Of a stretch of DNA of 64,000 nt, positions 28,601 through 35,567 are shown piece after piece. Position 1 is the first letter of the stretch. Each line of letters begins with the position of its first letter. Below the pieces are notes generated by a model. That model worked only from the letters and a program-made list of their open reading frames with translations, made no database searches and had not been told where the DNA came from. The translations under genes were made by a program, and so were the position numbers. The DNA is from Akkermansiaceae bacterium. Lineage in GTDB: Bacteria > Verrucomicrobiota > Verrucomicrobiia > Verrucomicrobiales > Akkermansiaceae. Location of the stretch: contig CP059069.1 in NCBI GenBank assembly GCA_017798145.1, positions 3,953,226-4,017,225 on the forward strand, read 5' to 3'.

Positions 28601-28809
28601 GTGTCGCCGGGGCGGCAGATGTTCCTGATGGTGAGGTTTTCCGCGGGATAAGCCATCTGGAGCCGCGCTTCAAGATAGGGGTGATCGACCATCCGCTCCC
28701 CGAGGCCATTGCCGAGAAGAACGATCGTTTCGCCCTTTGCCGGGGCTTTCGGTGCCGCCGATGCGGCGGAGAGGGTGAGCAGGGCGCAAAGGGGAAGTAG
28801 TCGTTTCAT
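25675..28809 (-). CDS. PVC-type exported fusion: SGNH-like, beta-propeller, HEAT repeats, cytochrome c
   Basis: The product has 1044 residues behind a signal peptide (MKRLLPLCALLTLSAASAA). Order of domains: an SGNH-hydrolase-like domain (about 25-255; LLGNGLGERM, FFGYNES, PTDEGYK) in which the usual catalytic Ser of GDSL is absent; a membrane-bound-dehydrogenase-type beta-propeller (about 370-740; EDTDGDGKADKETVFADGLH, DSHDTHHAIGAY); HEAT repeats (about 770-900); and a C-terminal cytochrome c with one CxxCH (HCATCHQKDGKGLDPAFPPL) and a distal Met (VPMTPFGGM). Such PVC-type haem proteins are periplasmic and thought to oxidise carbohydrates. The architecture is clear; the substrate is not. Confidence 0.88.
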   Translation of the reverse strand: MKRLLPLCALLTLSAASAAPKAPAKGETIVLLGNGLGERMVDHPYLEARLQMAYPAENLTIRNICRPGDTPGFRPHPSRKSQWAFPGAEKFHPQHQIHAGQGHHPTPDEWLTELKADTLIAFFGYNESFDGPSGIANFKGELEAFIKHTAAQKYNGKAAPRLVLVSPISYENLSAKRDLPDGRAENANLALYTQAMAEVAASTGTEFVDVYKPTHDLYPSSEKPFTRNGFLPTDEGYKILSGMLVDSIFGTSPAKSKSAAAEVMAAIADKNWYWFNDYRMLNGVHVDGRRYNPFGPANYPDEIKKIRQMTVIRDQNIWAVVNGGKLDVAAADANTHQLPPVETNYKPSNKNGTTEYKYGAEAEKALTTPEGYKVELFASEKEFPNLANPMQISFDNKGRLWAAVMPTYPHYRPGDPKPNDKLLIYEDTDGDGKADKETVFADGLHLPIGFEFAPGGVYVSEEPHLVFLADADGDDKADSREVVLTGFDSHDTHHAIGAYAADPSGAFMMCEGVFLHSNVETPYGPVRGVDGGFYRFCPQKTKLERTIQMSIPNPWGFAFDEWGQDFLIHTSGPPWNWALPVSLKPPYGAKAPGTANLVPQGQAVRPTSGLEFVSSRHFPDEVQGDALIGNCIGFLGIKQHSIADDGTGYKTGFRHDLLQSSDGNFRPCDFEFAPDGSLYVIDWHNVLIGHMQHNARDPLRDHVHGRIYRITYPSRDLVKPAEVDGAPIATLLENLKLPEYRSRYRSRRELREHPVAEVIPAVKAWVAGLEKSDPRSVHQTLEALWVTWGMNALDTDLARELMKSPDHRVRSAAVRTLRYNFDRFPDALDLLKQAAADEHGRVRLEAAIAATWYDKPEALEVVETATAKGTDSWTKSALEAAATRLKGKAEVEVEENPLPPIPAHLADAEKKSFAAGHEIYFRDAHCATCHQKDGKGLDPAFPPLHESIFVHGDPERLIKITLHGVMGPFELNGKKYDGLVPMTPFGGMLNDKEIADVLTFTRNHFGNKASAITPEQVAKVRESSKGVTGFYQMEELLKEHPLEK

Positions 28810-29169
28810 AAGTGATATTGCGGGAATCTAGATGGGGTTTCGGATGTGCATATCGGTTACGCATCCAGTCTGCTGCGTCGATCATAAAATCATGGCAAGC
28901 ATTCCGAGGCCGGGGTGGCTGCAAGCCTGAAAATGGGGCAGTCGTCCTTCGCTGTCATCGTGGTATGGCGTCCTTTCTCTCGCCGCGCATCGCTTTCGGA
29001 TCCGCCGCCTGGGTGACCGCTTTTTACAGGGCTGCGCAAGTCCATGCCACCGGATCCATGCTTCATGCCGAGGAATCGGGCGGCTGAGGGAAGAGGGGCT
29101 ACCGTATTCCTGGCGGAAATCTTCAGAGAACGCGGCAAGCACTCCCGAAAATTCAAGCCCCTGGCGTAT
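28810..29169. other. Intergenic region, no gene recognised
   Basis: This 360-base gap lies upstream of the PVC fusion gene and downstream of the SNF2 gene, both on the minus strand. The short frames here have the skewed composition of shadows. It probably holds the promoter of the fusion gene at its left end. I see no repeat or RNA gene. Confidence 0.5.
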
Positions 29170-32109
29170 TCAATCCATGAGCAGGCGCTCCAGTTCTGCG
29201 GCAGACCATGCGGGGGCATCGCCAGCGGTGGTTCCTGATTCGTCGAGAGAATCGGCGAGGGCTTTCTTGGTGGATTGGAGTTGGATGACCTTTTCCTCCA
29301 CTGTTCCGCGGGTGAGGAGCCGGAAAACCGTGACCGGCTTGGTCTGGCCGATGCGGTGGGCGCGGTCTGTGGCCTGCGCCTCGGCGGCGGGGTTCCACCA
29401 CGGGTCGAAGTGGATGACGACATCGGCGGCGGTAAGGTTCAACCCGTAGCCGCCCGCCTTCAGGGAGATCAGGAAAACCGGCGGTCCTGAATCTGACTGG
29501 AAGCGATCGACGAGTTCCTGACGGCTGCGGGTTTTCCCATCGAGGCGCAGGGAGGTGATGCCGGTTGTGGTGAGGGCGGATTCGATTTCCAGGAGCTGTT
29601 TCTGGAATTGGGAGAAAACGAGGAGCTTGCTGCCGGATGCGATGGATTGCTCCGCGATTTCCAACAGCCGTTCCAATTTCGCGGAGCGGCGGGGGATGGG
29701 GAGCAAGCGTAGTTTTTCAGGGTCGAGCAGGGCGAGATCGCAGCAGGTCTGGCGGAGGCGCAGCAGGGTGGTGAGAGTCTGCATTCGGGCGGCTCCTTCC
29801 TGGCCGGAATCGCGGATTTCCTCGATGCGCTTGCGGCCTGCTGCGAGGAGATCCCGGTAGGTGGCGGTCTGATCCTTGGAAAGTGTGCAGAATTCGTCGA
29901 TGGCGATCTTGGAAGGAAGCTCCGGGGCAACCTCGGACTTCGTCCGGCGTAGGACGAAGGGCGAGGTTTTCAGCCGCAGCAGGGCGGCGGCGCGCGGGGC
30001 GGTCTCCGGTGTGGTGAGCGGTGACTCGTAGCGCTCCTTGAAATGGCTGCGGGTGCCGAGCCAGCCCGGCTGGATGAAGCGGAAGATGGCCCAAAGGTCG
30101 CGTGCGGTGTTCTCGACCGGGGTGCCGGTGAGGGCGATGCGGCGGGTGGCGTTCAGTTTGGCGACGGCCTTGGAGTGGTCGGTATCCGGGTTGCGGATCA
30201 GGGAGGCCTCGTCGATGACCGCGACGGAATACTCCTGTTTCAGGTGCCAGGCGAGATCGCGGGCGAGGGTGCCGTAGGTGGTGAGGATGACATCGTCCGG
30301 GCGGATTTTTTCACGCAGTCTGTCGCGGCCTGTTCCGTGGAGTGTGACCACATTCCGGGCGGGTGCGAAGCGACGGAACTCCGCCTGCCAGTTCCCGAGC
30401 AAGGATGTTGTTACGACGACGAGGGCGGGTGAGGGCTGTGAACAAGCTGTGAACAAGTGCTCGATGCAGGCAATGGTTTGAAGCGTTTTCCCGAGGCCCA
30501 TGTCATCCGCGAGCAAGGCTCCATGATAACGGTTCAAACGGTCGATCAACCAACTGAATCCATCCGCTTGGTAAGGGCGGAGGGCGGCGGTAATTGCCTT
30601 CGGGATCTGAGCATGTTGATAAGCTCCTAAGCTACTAGGAATAATATCTTTCTGCAAATTATTACGGATATTCCGTATGATTTCGGCTGAGGCGTTTCTG
30701 GCTATGTAGCGGGCGTTTTCCTGGTGGATCTCGAGGTCTTCGAAGATCGGGTCGATGAGATTTTCGATATCATCGGAAAGAATGACTTGCCTGGCTGAGG
30801 AGGTTCCCTTGGAGCGCAGCAGGCGACGGATTTCGGCTGCCGGGATAACTTTCCCATCATTCGTTTCATACGAAAGATTAAAATCCAGCCAATCGTCGCC
30901 GGACGAGATGATGACGATTTTCGGGGAGACGAAGAGATAGGATGACGCGAGGTTCCGGATGTTGGGAGCGAGTTCGGTTTTCCAGGATAGGGGGAAGTTC
31001 CTGAGGCTTGCGGTTAGGAAATCGCGGATGGAATCGGGGTCTGAGGCATCGAATATGCCGTCGGCGAGTGGGGGTGTGGATTTTGCGGATGCCTCCGCCT
31101 TTGGGTTGCGGGTGATGACGGTGTTGCCTTCGAGGCGCGGCAGTGGGGCGCTGCCGTAGGAGAAGGTGAGTGCGGCGGTGATCTTGGAGGAAGAGCCGGT
31201 GACGGTGAGTAGGAAGTCCGGGATTGCAGGGATGAAAAGGAGTGATTCGAACCAGCTGGATGCGGTGAAGTCGATGTGGGATTGGAGAACTGGTAGATCT
31301 CCGAGGAACCGGTCCAGTGGGATCTCGGCGGGTGTCCCTTCGGCGAGGGAGGCCAGCAGCGGATGGGGCTGGGGGCAATTGATTCTTGAAACGCCTGTTG
31401 GGGAGATCTTCCAGAGGGATTTCCCGATACGGACAATCTCCTGGATGGCGGGTGTGAGGCTTACGGTTTCGCCTTCCAGCGCGCAGTCATGCAGGATTAT
31501 CTGCGCACCTGATTCGATGGAGATTTCGCCGGAATCGGCGCTTGCGGCAGGGTGATCCTCGATGCAGTCCAGGAAACCGGGCAGGGTTGCGGCTGAAAGG
31601 GCAAGCTGGATGGGGGGACGTGATACCACCTTTTGGGTTAGCAGCCAGGCGGTAAGACGGTCATCGGCCTCTGTCGGCGGGTTGTCCGAATGGGATAGCG
31701 ATGCGGAAAGCCTGCCAGCCCGGACATGCTCCCGCCACGGCCCGTTAAGGCGGATCCGCCATGAGATGGCGGGCATAGGGTTTGCTGCGGTGGTTTTTTC
31801 CTGTTTTGGAGGGGGGCTGGCCTGCTGTGCGGGAGCATTGAGCAGGTGCAGGCCTGCGGCGATGGCATGAGGGCAGAATTTTCCCTCGCGCTGGCTTGCA
31901 GGGCAGGGGCATTTTGCATCGAGCCAGGTGGGGGTGCGGGCGGCGACGCTTGTGCGGTAGATCCGGGCGCCGACCTTGACCTCGCCGCGCCAGCCATCCC
32001 CGGTTTTCTCAGAGGAGACAACGGCACCGGCGCTGAGCAGCGATTGGGCCTCCTTGAAATCCTGCCACGCTGCGGCTTTGCGGAGAGAGGCTTCGTCGAA
32101 GGATGGCAT
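29170..32109 (-). CDS. SNF2-family (RapA/HepA-like) helicase with SWIM zinc finger
   Basis: The product has 979 residues. The N-terminal SWIM-type zinc finger (CPCPASQREGKFCPHAIA, about residues 69-86, CxC...CxH) is followed by about 350 residues of beta-rich SNF2-associated region. The ATPase contains DDMGLGKTLQTIA (Walker A), VVTTSLLGNWQAEFRRFAPA, VIDEASLIRN (motif II DEAS), LTGTPVEN, and in the second lobe LKAGGYGLNLTAADVVIHFD and DRAHRIGQ. These are ATP-driven DNA translocases; bacterial members are linked to transcription recycling or mobile-DNA defence. No methylase or nuclease partner lies nearby, so a role in defence is not supported. Confidence 0.9.
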   Translation of the reverse strand: MPSFDEASLRKAAAWQDFKEAQSLLSAGAVVSSEKTGDGWRGEVKVGARIYRTSVAARTPTWLDAKCPCPASQREGKFCPHAIAAGLHLLNAPAQQASPPPKQEKTTAANPMPAISWRIRLNGPWREHVRAGRLSASLSHSDNPPTEADDRLTAWLLTQKVVSRPPIQLALSAATLPGFLDCIEDHPAASADSGEISIESGAQIILHDCALEGETVSLTPAIQEIVRIGKSLWKISPTGVSRINCPQPHPLLASLAEGTPAEIPLDRFLGDLPVLQSHIDFTASSWFESLLFIPAIPDFLLTVTGSSSKITAALTFSYGSAPLPRLEGNTVITRNPKAEASAKSTPPLADGIFDASDPDSIRDFLTASLRNFPLSWKTELAPNIRNLASSYLFVSPKIVIISSGDDWLDFNLSYETNDGKVIPAAEIRRLLRSKGTSSARQVILSDDIENLIDPIFEDLEIHQENARYIARNASAEIIRNIRNNLQKDIIPSSLGAYQHAQIPKAITAALRPYQADGFSWLIDRLNRYHGALLADDMGLGKTLQTIACIEHLFTACSQPSPALVVVTTSLLGNWQAEFRRFAPARNVVTLHGTGRDRLREKIRPDDVILTTYGTLARDLAWHLKQEYSVAVIDEASLIRNPDTDHSKAVAKLNATRRIALTGTPVENTARDLWAIFRFIQPGWLGTRSHFKERYESPLTTPETAPRAAALLRLKTSPFVLRRTKSEVAPELPSKIAIDEFCTLSKDQTATYRDLLAAGRKRIEEIRDSGQEGAARMQTLTTLLRLRQTCCDLALLDPEKLRLLPIPRRSAKLERLLEIAEQSIASGSKLLVFSQFQKQLLEIESALTTTGITSLRLDGKTRSRQELVDRFQSDSGPPVFLISLKAGGYGLNLTAADVVIHFDPWWNPAAEAQATDRAHRIGQTKPVTVFRLLTRGTVEEKVIQLQSTKKALADSLDESGTTAGDAPAWSAAELERLLMD

Positions 32110-32253
32110 GGGCGGAGAATGGGCGAGACCTGTGATTTTTCAATCGAAACGGCAGGAAGGGGAAACCGCATCCTCTCGAGTTTTTTCAGGATGCGGCGAA
32201 GCTGTCGTTAGTCGTTGCTTGCGTTTCGTGCTGCATGCGGGAAGGATTTGCCT

Positions 32254-33093
32254 GTGGAAAGGGAAAAAAAGCCGTGGTGGCTGTATCTGAATTTGCTGGG
32301 CATGGACGCACCGCTCATCGCGGTCATGTGGCTGTTCCTTTTCGCCCGGACGTGGCGGGTGAATTACCATCCATGGGAGGCGTATGTTGCGCTTGGGCTG
32401 GTGGTGTGGACGATCAGGATCGCAGCGAAACTCCTCTCTGCGGCGATGCAATCGGAAGCATCCTCTTTTTCCATGATGCACCGCGTCCCGCTGCGGAGGA
32501 TGGCCGTATTGGCCGGTGTCTGTGCCCTGGTGCTGACGGTCATGAATTTCCCATTGTCCGTCTACAACTACCTGTTGGTCGGTGCGGTCTTCGTCTTGGG
32601 ATACTTCGCCGTCTCTTTCTTTTCCTCCCGGGATGAAAATGAGATCTCGTATGCGCGCCATGCCCTGGGCGGGGTGGCCTTTGCCTATGGCACGGCGCTT
32701 GCGGCGCACGCCTACCTCCCCGGGCTGGGCATCCGGGAGCTGCTCTTTTCCCGCGAGTTCATCTGCTTTTCCGTGCTATGCCTGCTTGCCTCTTCGGCGA
32801 TGGAGCTGTGGGAACGCTCCGCCAGGACAGGTGATGCTGAGCCGAACTCTGCGGACGAGCTGGCGCTCACCTTGCCGCTGACCTTGCTGGGTGCCGCAGC
32901 CCTTGTGTTCGCGGTGCAGGATGATTCGATGATGGCGCGTCCGTTTTTCTACGGGATACTCACCGGTGCGGCCCTGCTCCAGGTGCTCAACAGGACAAGG
33001 TCGCGCTTCGGGCGGGTTGAGCTCAAGGTGATGGCCGCGCTTTGCCTGCTTGCACCCGGAATGATTTTCCAAACCTACCCGGTGGCGAGATGA
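32254..33093 (+). CDS. Integral membrane protein of unknown function
   Basis: The product is 279 residues from a GTG at 32254, chosen because GAAGGA stands seven bases upstream; the frame is open from a TTG at 32215. About eight to nine hydrophobic helices are visible (for example NLLGMDAPLIAVMWLFLFAR, MAVLAGVCALVLTVMNFPLS, LALTLPLTLLGAAALVFAV), with few charged residues between them and no transporter signature. Topology resembles UbiA-like or other polytopic enzymes, but the DxxxD motifs of prenyltransferases are not present. It is divergent from the SNF2 gene. Confidence 0.7.
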   Translation: MEREKKPWWLYLNLLGMDAPLIAVMWLFLFARTWRVNYHPWEAYVALGLVVWTIRIAAKLLSAAMQSEASSFSMMHRVPLRRMAVLAGVCALVLTVMNFPLSVYNYLLVGAVFVLGYFAVSFFSSRDENEISYARHALGGVAFAYGTALAAHAYLPGLGIRELLFSREFICFSVLCLLASSAMELWERSARTGDAEPNSADELALTLPLTLLGAAALVFAVQDDSMMARPFFYGILTGAALLQVLNRTRSRFGRVELKVMAALCLLAPGMIFQTYPVAR

Positions 33094-33103
33094 GTGTCCG
33101 GAA

Positions 33104-34000
33104 TCAGTTCCCGGGCTTCTGGACGGTGGGTGTGAGAGTGGAGGTCAGGCGTTTTTCGCCGCGCATGACCTCTATGACGGTGGCCTCTCCGGGGACTGCG
33201 TAGAACAGGGCGTTCACCGCATCCGGGTATCGCTCCGTCGGGTAGGAGCCGGCCCTGACAAGGATGTCGTTTTCGCGGAGATTCGCCTTGGCGGCGGGGG
33301 AGTCCGGCCAGATGCGGGTGATGCGTGGGATGGCGGAACCGGTGCTAAGGGAAATCCCCATCCAGCCGCGCACGAGTTTCCGGTGTTTCACGATATCGTG
33401 CTGCACGCGGTGTACGGCTTGTGCGGGGATGGCGTAGGCTGAGCGCCCGGACGAGGGTTGAAGGATCAGGCCGATGATCTCACCCTTGCCATCCACAAGC
33501 GGCGTCCCGGAGGGCGGCATACTGCCTTGGAATGAGATATCCAGCAGACCCAGGGGGAGCACCTTGTCTCCCACCTGTGTGACCCATTTCTCAAAACGGC
33601 AGTCCAACGCACCCGAGGGAGTGATGGCACGCAGCGCTTCTGAGCCGCCTTTCCCGTAGGACTTGGCCCAGGTGTCCGCCTTGCCGGCAACGGGATTGGC
33701 AAAGAAGCAGAGCCGTGTGACCCTGTCCTGCCCGGCAATCCCTGCGGTGCCGGACTGGCCTCCCGATTTCCACTCGGCTGCTGAGATTTCACCCGTCCCG
33801 GTATGGACGGATACGATGAGGCGGCCTCCGGGAGCGGCGACTGCGATGCCCTCCAAGGCGGAGGGTAGGAATTTCATGCGGTAGCAATGAGGCTCAGCAG
33901 CGCTTTCCGAGATGCCAGATAGGAAAACCAGGGATGCGAGCCCGAGCAAGGGCAACGAGCGAGAGGTGACCGGCCGGGAGGGGCGGTTGTGGGGGGGCAT
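33104..34000 (-). CDS. Exported HtrA-like protein: degenerate trypsin-like domain plus PDZ
   Basis: The 298-residue product has a signal peptide (SLPLLGLASLVFLSGISESA). The central region ends in SMPPSGTPLVDGKGEIIGLI, which parallels the GNSGGPL...GEVIGI segment around the catalytic serine of HtrA proteases, with the oxyanion glycines altered; a catalytic His cannot be located with confidence. A C-terminal PDZ domain follows (GWMGISLSTGSAIPRITRIW, DSPAAKANLRENDILVRAGS). It may be a periplasmic sensor or pseudo-protease. It lies 18 bases downstream of the putative anti-sigma gene on the same strand. Confidence 0.7.
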   Translation of the reverse strand: MPPHNRPSRPVTSRSLPLLGLASLVFLSGISESAAEPHCYRMKFLPSALEGIAVAAPGGRLIVSVHTGTGEISAAEWKSGGQSGTAGIAGQDRVTRLCFFANPVAGKADTWAKSYGKGGSEALRAITPSGALDCRFEKWVTQVGDKVLPLGLLDISFQGSMPPSGTPLVDGKGEIIGLILQPSSGRSAYAIPAQAVHRVQHDIVKHRKLVRGWMGISLSTGSAIPRITRIWPDSPAAKANLRENDILVRAGSYPTERYPDAVNALFYAVPGEATVIEVMRGEKRLTSTLTPTVQKPGN

Positions 34001-34018
34001 GATGGGATCCGGAGAGGA

Positions 34019-34405
34019 TTAGAACACCTGTTCGCCGGCATTTCCCGCAGAAGTGGGGCCGAAATCCAACTGTTCCAACTGCTCCAGCGAGGGAGCGGGG
34101 ACAATCTGGTGTTTCACCGGAGCGCTTGGCACCGTGTTCATCTCGGCACCACGTGGGACGAGGAAGAATGCGATGGCAGCCGTGGCGTAGGCGAGGCCTG
34201 CACCGTAAGCCCATCTTGAGGGGCTTACCTCGGAGAACCATGAGCGGACGCGCTCCACAAATGCGGAAGGGGCGGACATCGCCGCTGCTTCCATGCGCTG
34301 GTTATGGTGGAATTCCCTGAGGAAATCCTGCCAGTAACCTTCCTCAGGACGCAGATCGCTGCGCTGCGAGAGGAGATTGCTGATTTGTTCGACCGAAGGC
34401 TTCAT
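34019..34405 (-). CDS. Single-pass membrane protein, putative anti-sigma factor
   Basis: The 128-residue protein has a cytoplasmic N-terminal helical region (MKPSVEQISNLLSQRSDLRP, YWQDFLREFHHNQRMEAAA), one membrane helix (WAYGAGLAYATAAIAFFLVP, about 65-84) and a short periplasmic tail. It lies 53 bases downstream of an ECF sigma factor gene and ahead of the PDZ protease-like gene. The layout sigma / membrane regulator / PDZ protease resembles rpoE-rseA-type envelope-stress modules. The zinc-binding HxxxCxxC of ZAS anti-sigma factors is absent, so the role rests on topology and position. Confidence 0.6.
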   Translation of the reverse strand: MKPSVEQISNLLSQRSDLRPEEGYWQDFLREFHHNQRMEAAAMSAPSAFVERVRSWFSEVSPSRWAYGAGLAYATAAIAFFLVPRGAEMNTVPSAPVKHQIVPAPSLEQLEQLDFGPTSAGNAGEQVF

Positions 34406-34458
34406 GGCGGTTGATGGTTAAGATTTACAAAATATCAGCGCCGCTTGCAAGGACTTTT

Positions 34459-35058
34459 TTAAAATCTTTCCTCCCAGGTTTCCTGGAGGGCGGATTGAAG
34501 TTGCAGGTGCGCATAGTGGAGTCTGGAGCGAATAGTCCCTTCCGAAGTGTCCAACACCGCAGCGATTTCCTTGTGGGACATGCCTTGGATGTCGAACAGC
34601 GTCACGACCATTCTGTGGGATTCAGACAGCGTCATCATCGCTTCGTTCAATTTTTTCTGGAGTTCGTTGATGCTGGACTGCCGCTCGGGATTGGCATCGT
34701 TGGTGGAATCTATCAGCGCGGGATCTTGGTGGATGGCGGATTCCATCTCGTTGATGCTGCTGGTGGCGCGGTTCTTGCGCTTCTTGAGGAAGTTCAGTGT
34801 GCGGTTCGTGGCGATCTGATAGATCCAGGTGTAGAAGGTGGAGTTGCCCTTGAACTTGGGGAGTGACTGGTAGGCCTTCGCGAAAATTTCCTGGAGGAGA
34901 TCGTGGGTGTCTTCCTTGTGGGAAGTCATGGAATAGACCAAGCCGAACAGCTTGTCGCCATACTTTAGGATCAAGGCATCGAAAGCCCGCGTATCGCCAT
35001 CCTTGGCACGGGAAACGAGGTCTTGGTCAGGGTCGGGGGGACGGGACTGACGGAACAT
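34459..35058 (-). CDS. ECF-type RNA polymerase sigma factor (RpoE-like)
   Basis: The product has 199 residues. Region 2 is clear (FDALILKYGDKLFGLVYSMT, DLLQEIFAKAYQSLPKFKGN, FYTWIYQIATNRTLNFLKKR), followed by a linker and region 4 with a helix-turn-helix (MSHKEIAAVLDTSEGTIRSR LHYAH). Regions 1 and 3 are absent, as in group 4 (ECF) sigma factors. It directs RNA polymerase to a small regulon, typically envelope stress. The next genes on this strand are a putative membrane anti-sigma factor and an HtrA-like PDZ protein. I did not find an unambiguous autoregulatory promoter upstream. Confidence 0.92.
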   Translation of the reverse strand: MFRQSRPPDPDQDLVSRAKDGDTRAFDALILKYGDKLFGLVYSMTSHKEDTHDLLQEIFAKAYQSLPKFKGNSTFYTWIYQIATNRTLNFLKKRKNRATSSINEMESAIHQDPALIDSTNDANPERQSSINELQKKLNEAMMTLSESHRMVVTLFDIQGMSHKEIAAVLDTSEGTIRSRLHYAHLQLQSALQETWEERF

Positions 35059-35174
35059 GTGGGGTGATGCGGGTGAGCAGTTGAGCCAGTTTGCACAATG
35101 AAAGGGATGTGGAAACCCTAATATCCGCAGGTATCGCGGAAATTCCAGGAGGTGAGATGCCGATGGCGGGATAT

Positions 35175-35516
35175 TCAGCGGAGGCCGATGCGCACTGGGT
35201 TTCCCAAAGAGTCCAGCACTTGCGAGGAAAGGCGACAGGTCGCTGTTTCCGCAGGCCCAGCAGGGCTGGTGAAGCGCACGCTGGCGGTGACGTTCAGAGT
35301 GTCCCGCGTGGTGCCCGGGCTGATGCTGTTCGGATCTGAATCAATCAGGTAATGCGGTGTGGATGCCGTGCCGGACGGTGCGCTGGTAAAGGAATCAATG
35401 GTCGCCGTGATCTGCGCGGATGTTGTTAGCGCGATGCATAAGCATATGATCAAACATCTCACCACGGGGTTGTGTGTATGGCATGATGCTGATTTTCCAC
35501 AAATCAAGTTCAACAT
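35175..35516 (-). CDS. Small putative exported protein
   Basis: The 113-residue frame starts at the ATG at 35516. A hydrophobic segment (RCLIICLCIALTTSAQ, about residues 20-35) ends in a plausible signal-peptidase site, followed by a Ser/Thr-rich beta-like mature part (ITATIDSFTSAPSGTASTP, NVTASVRFTSPAGPAETATC). The composition is that of an exported protein, unlike a shadow frame. It stands alone between pheT and the sigma factor gene. No family is recognised. It might be the remnant of a longer surface protein. Confidence 0.5.
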   Translation of the reverse strand: MLNLICGKSASCHTHNPVVRCLIICLCIALTTSAQITATIDSFTSAPSGTASTPHYLIDSDPNSISPGTTRDTLNVTASVRFTSPAGPAETATCRLSSQVLDSLGNPVRIGLR

Positions 35517-35567
35517 ATCCCAAGCTAGAAAGCCGTGGAAATGGGTGTCAATCCGGATTTTCTTTCG

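Noticed and set aside
29170-32109. SNF2 gene as part of a defence island
   Set aside because: No methylase, nuclease or other defence gene lies next to it; neighbours are a membrane protein and a PVC cytochrome fusion.
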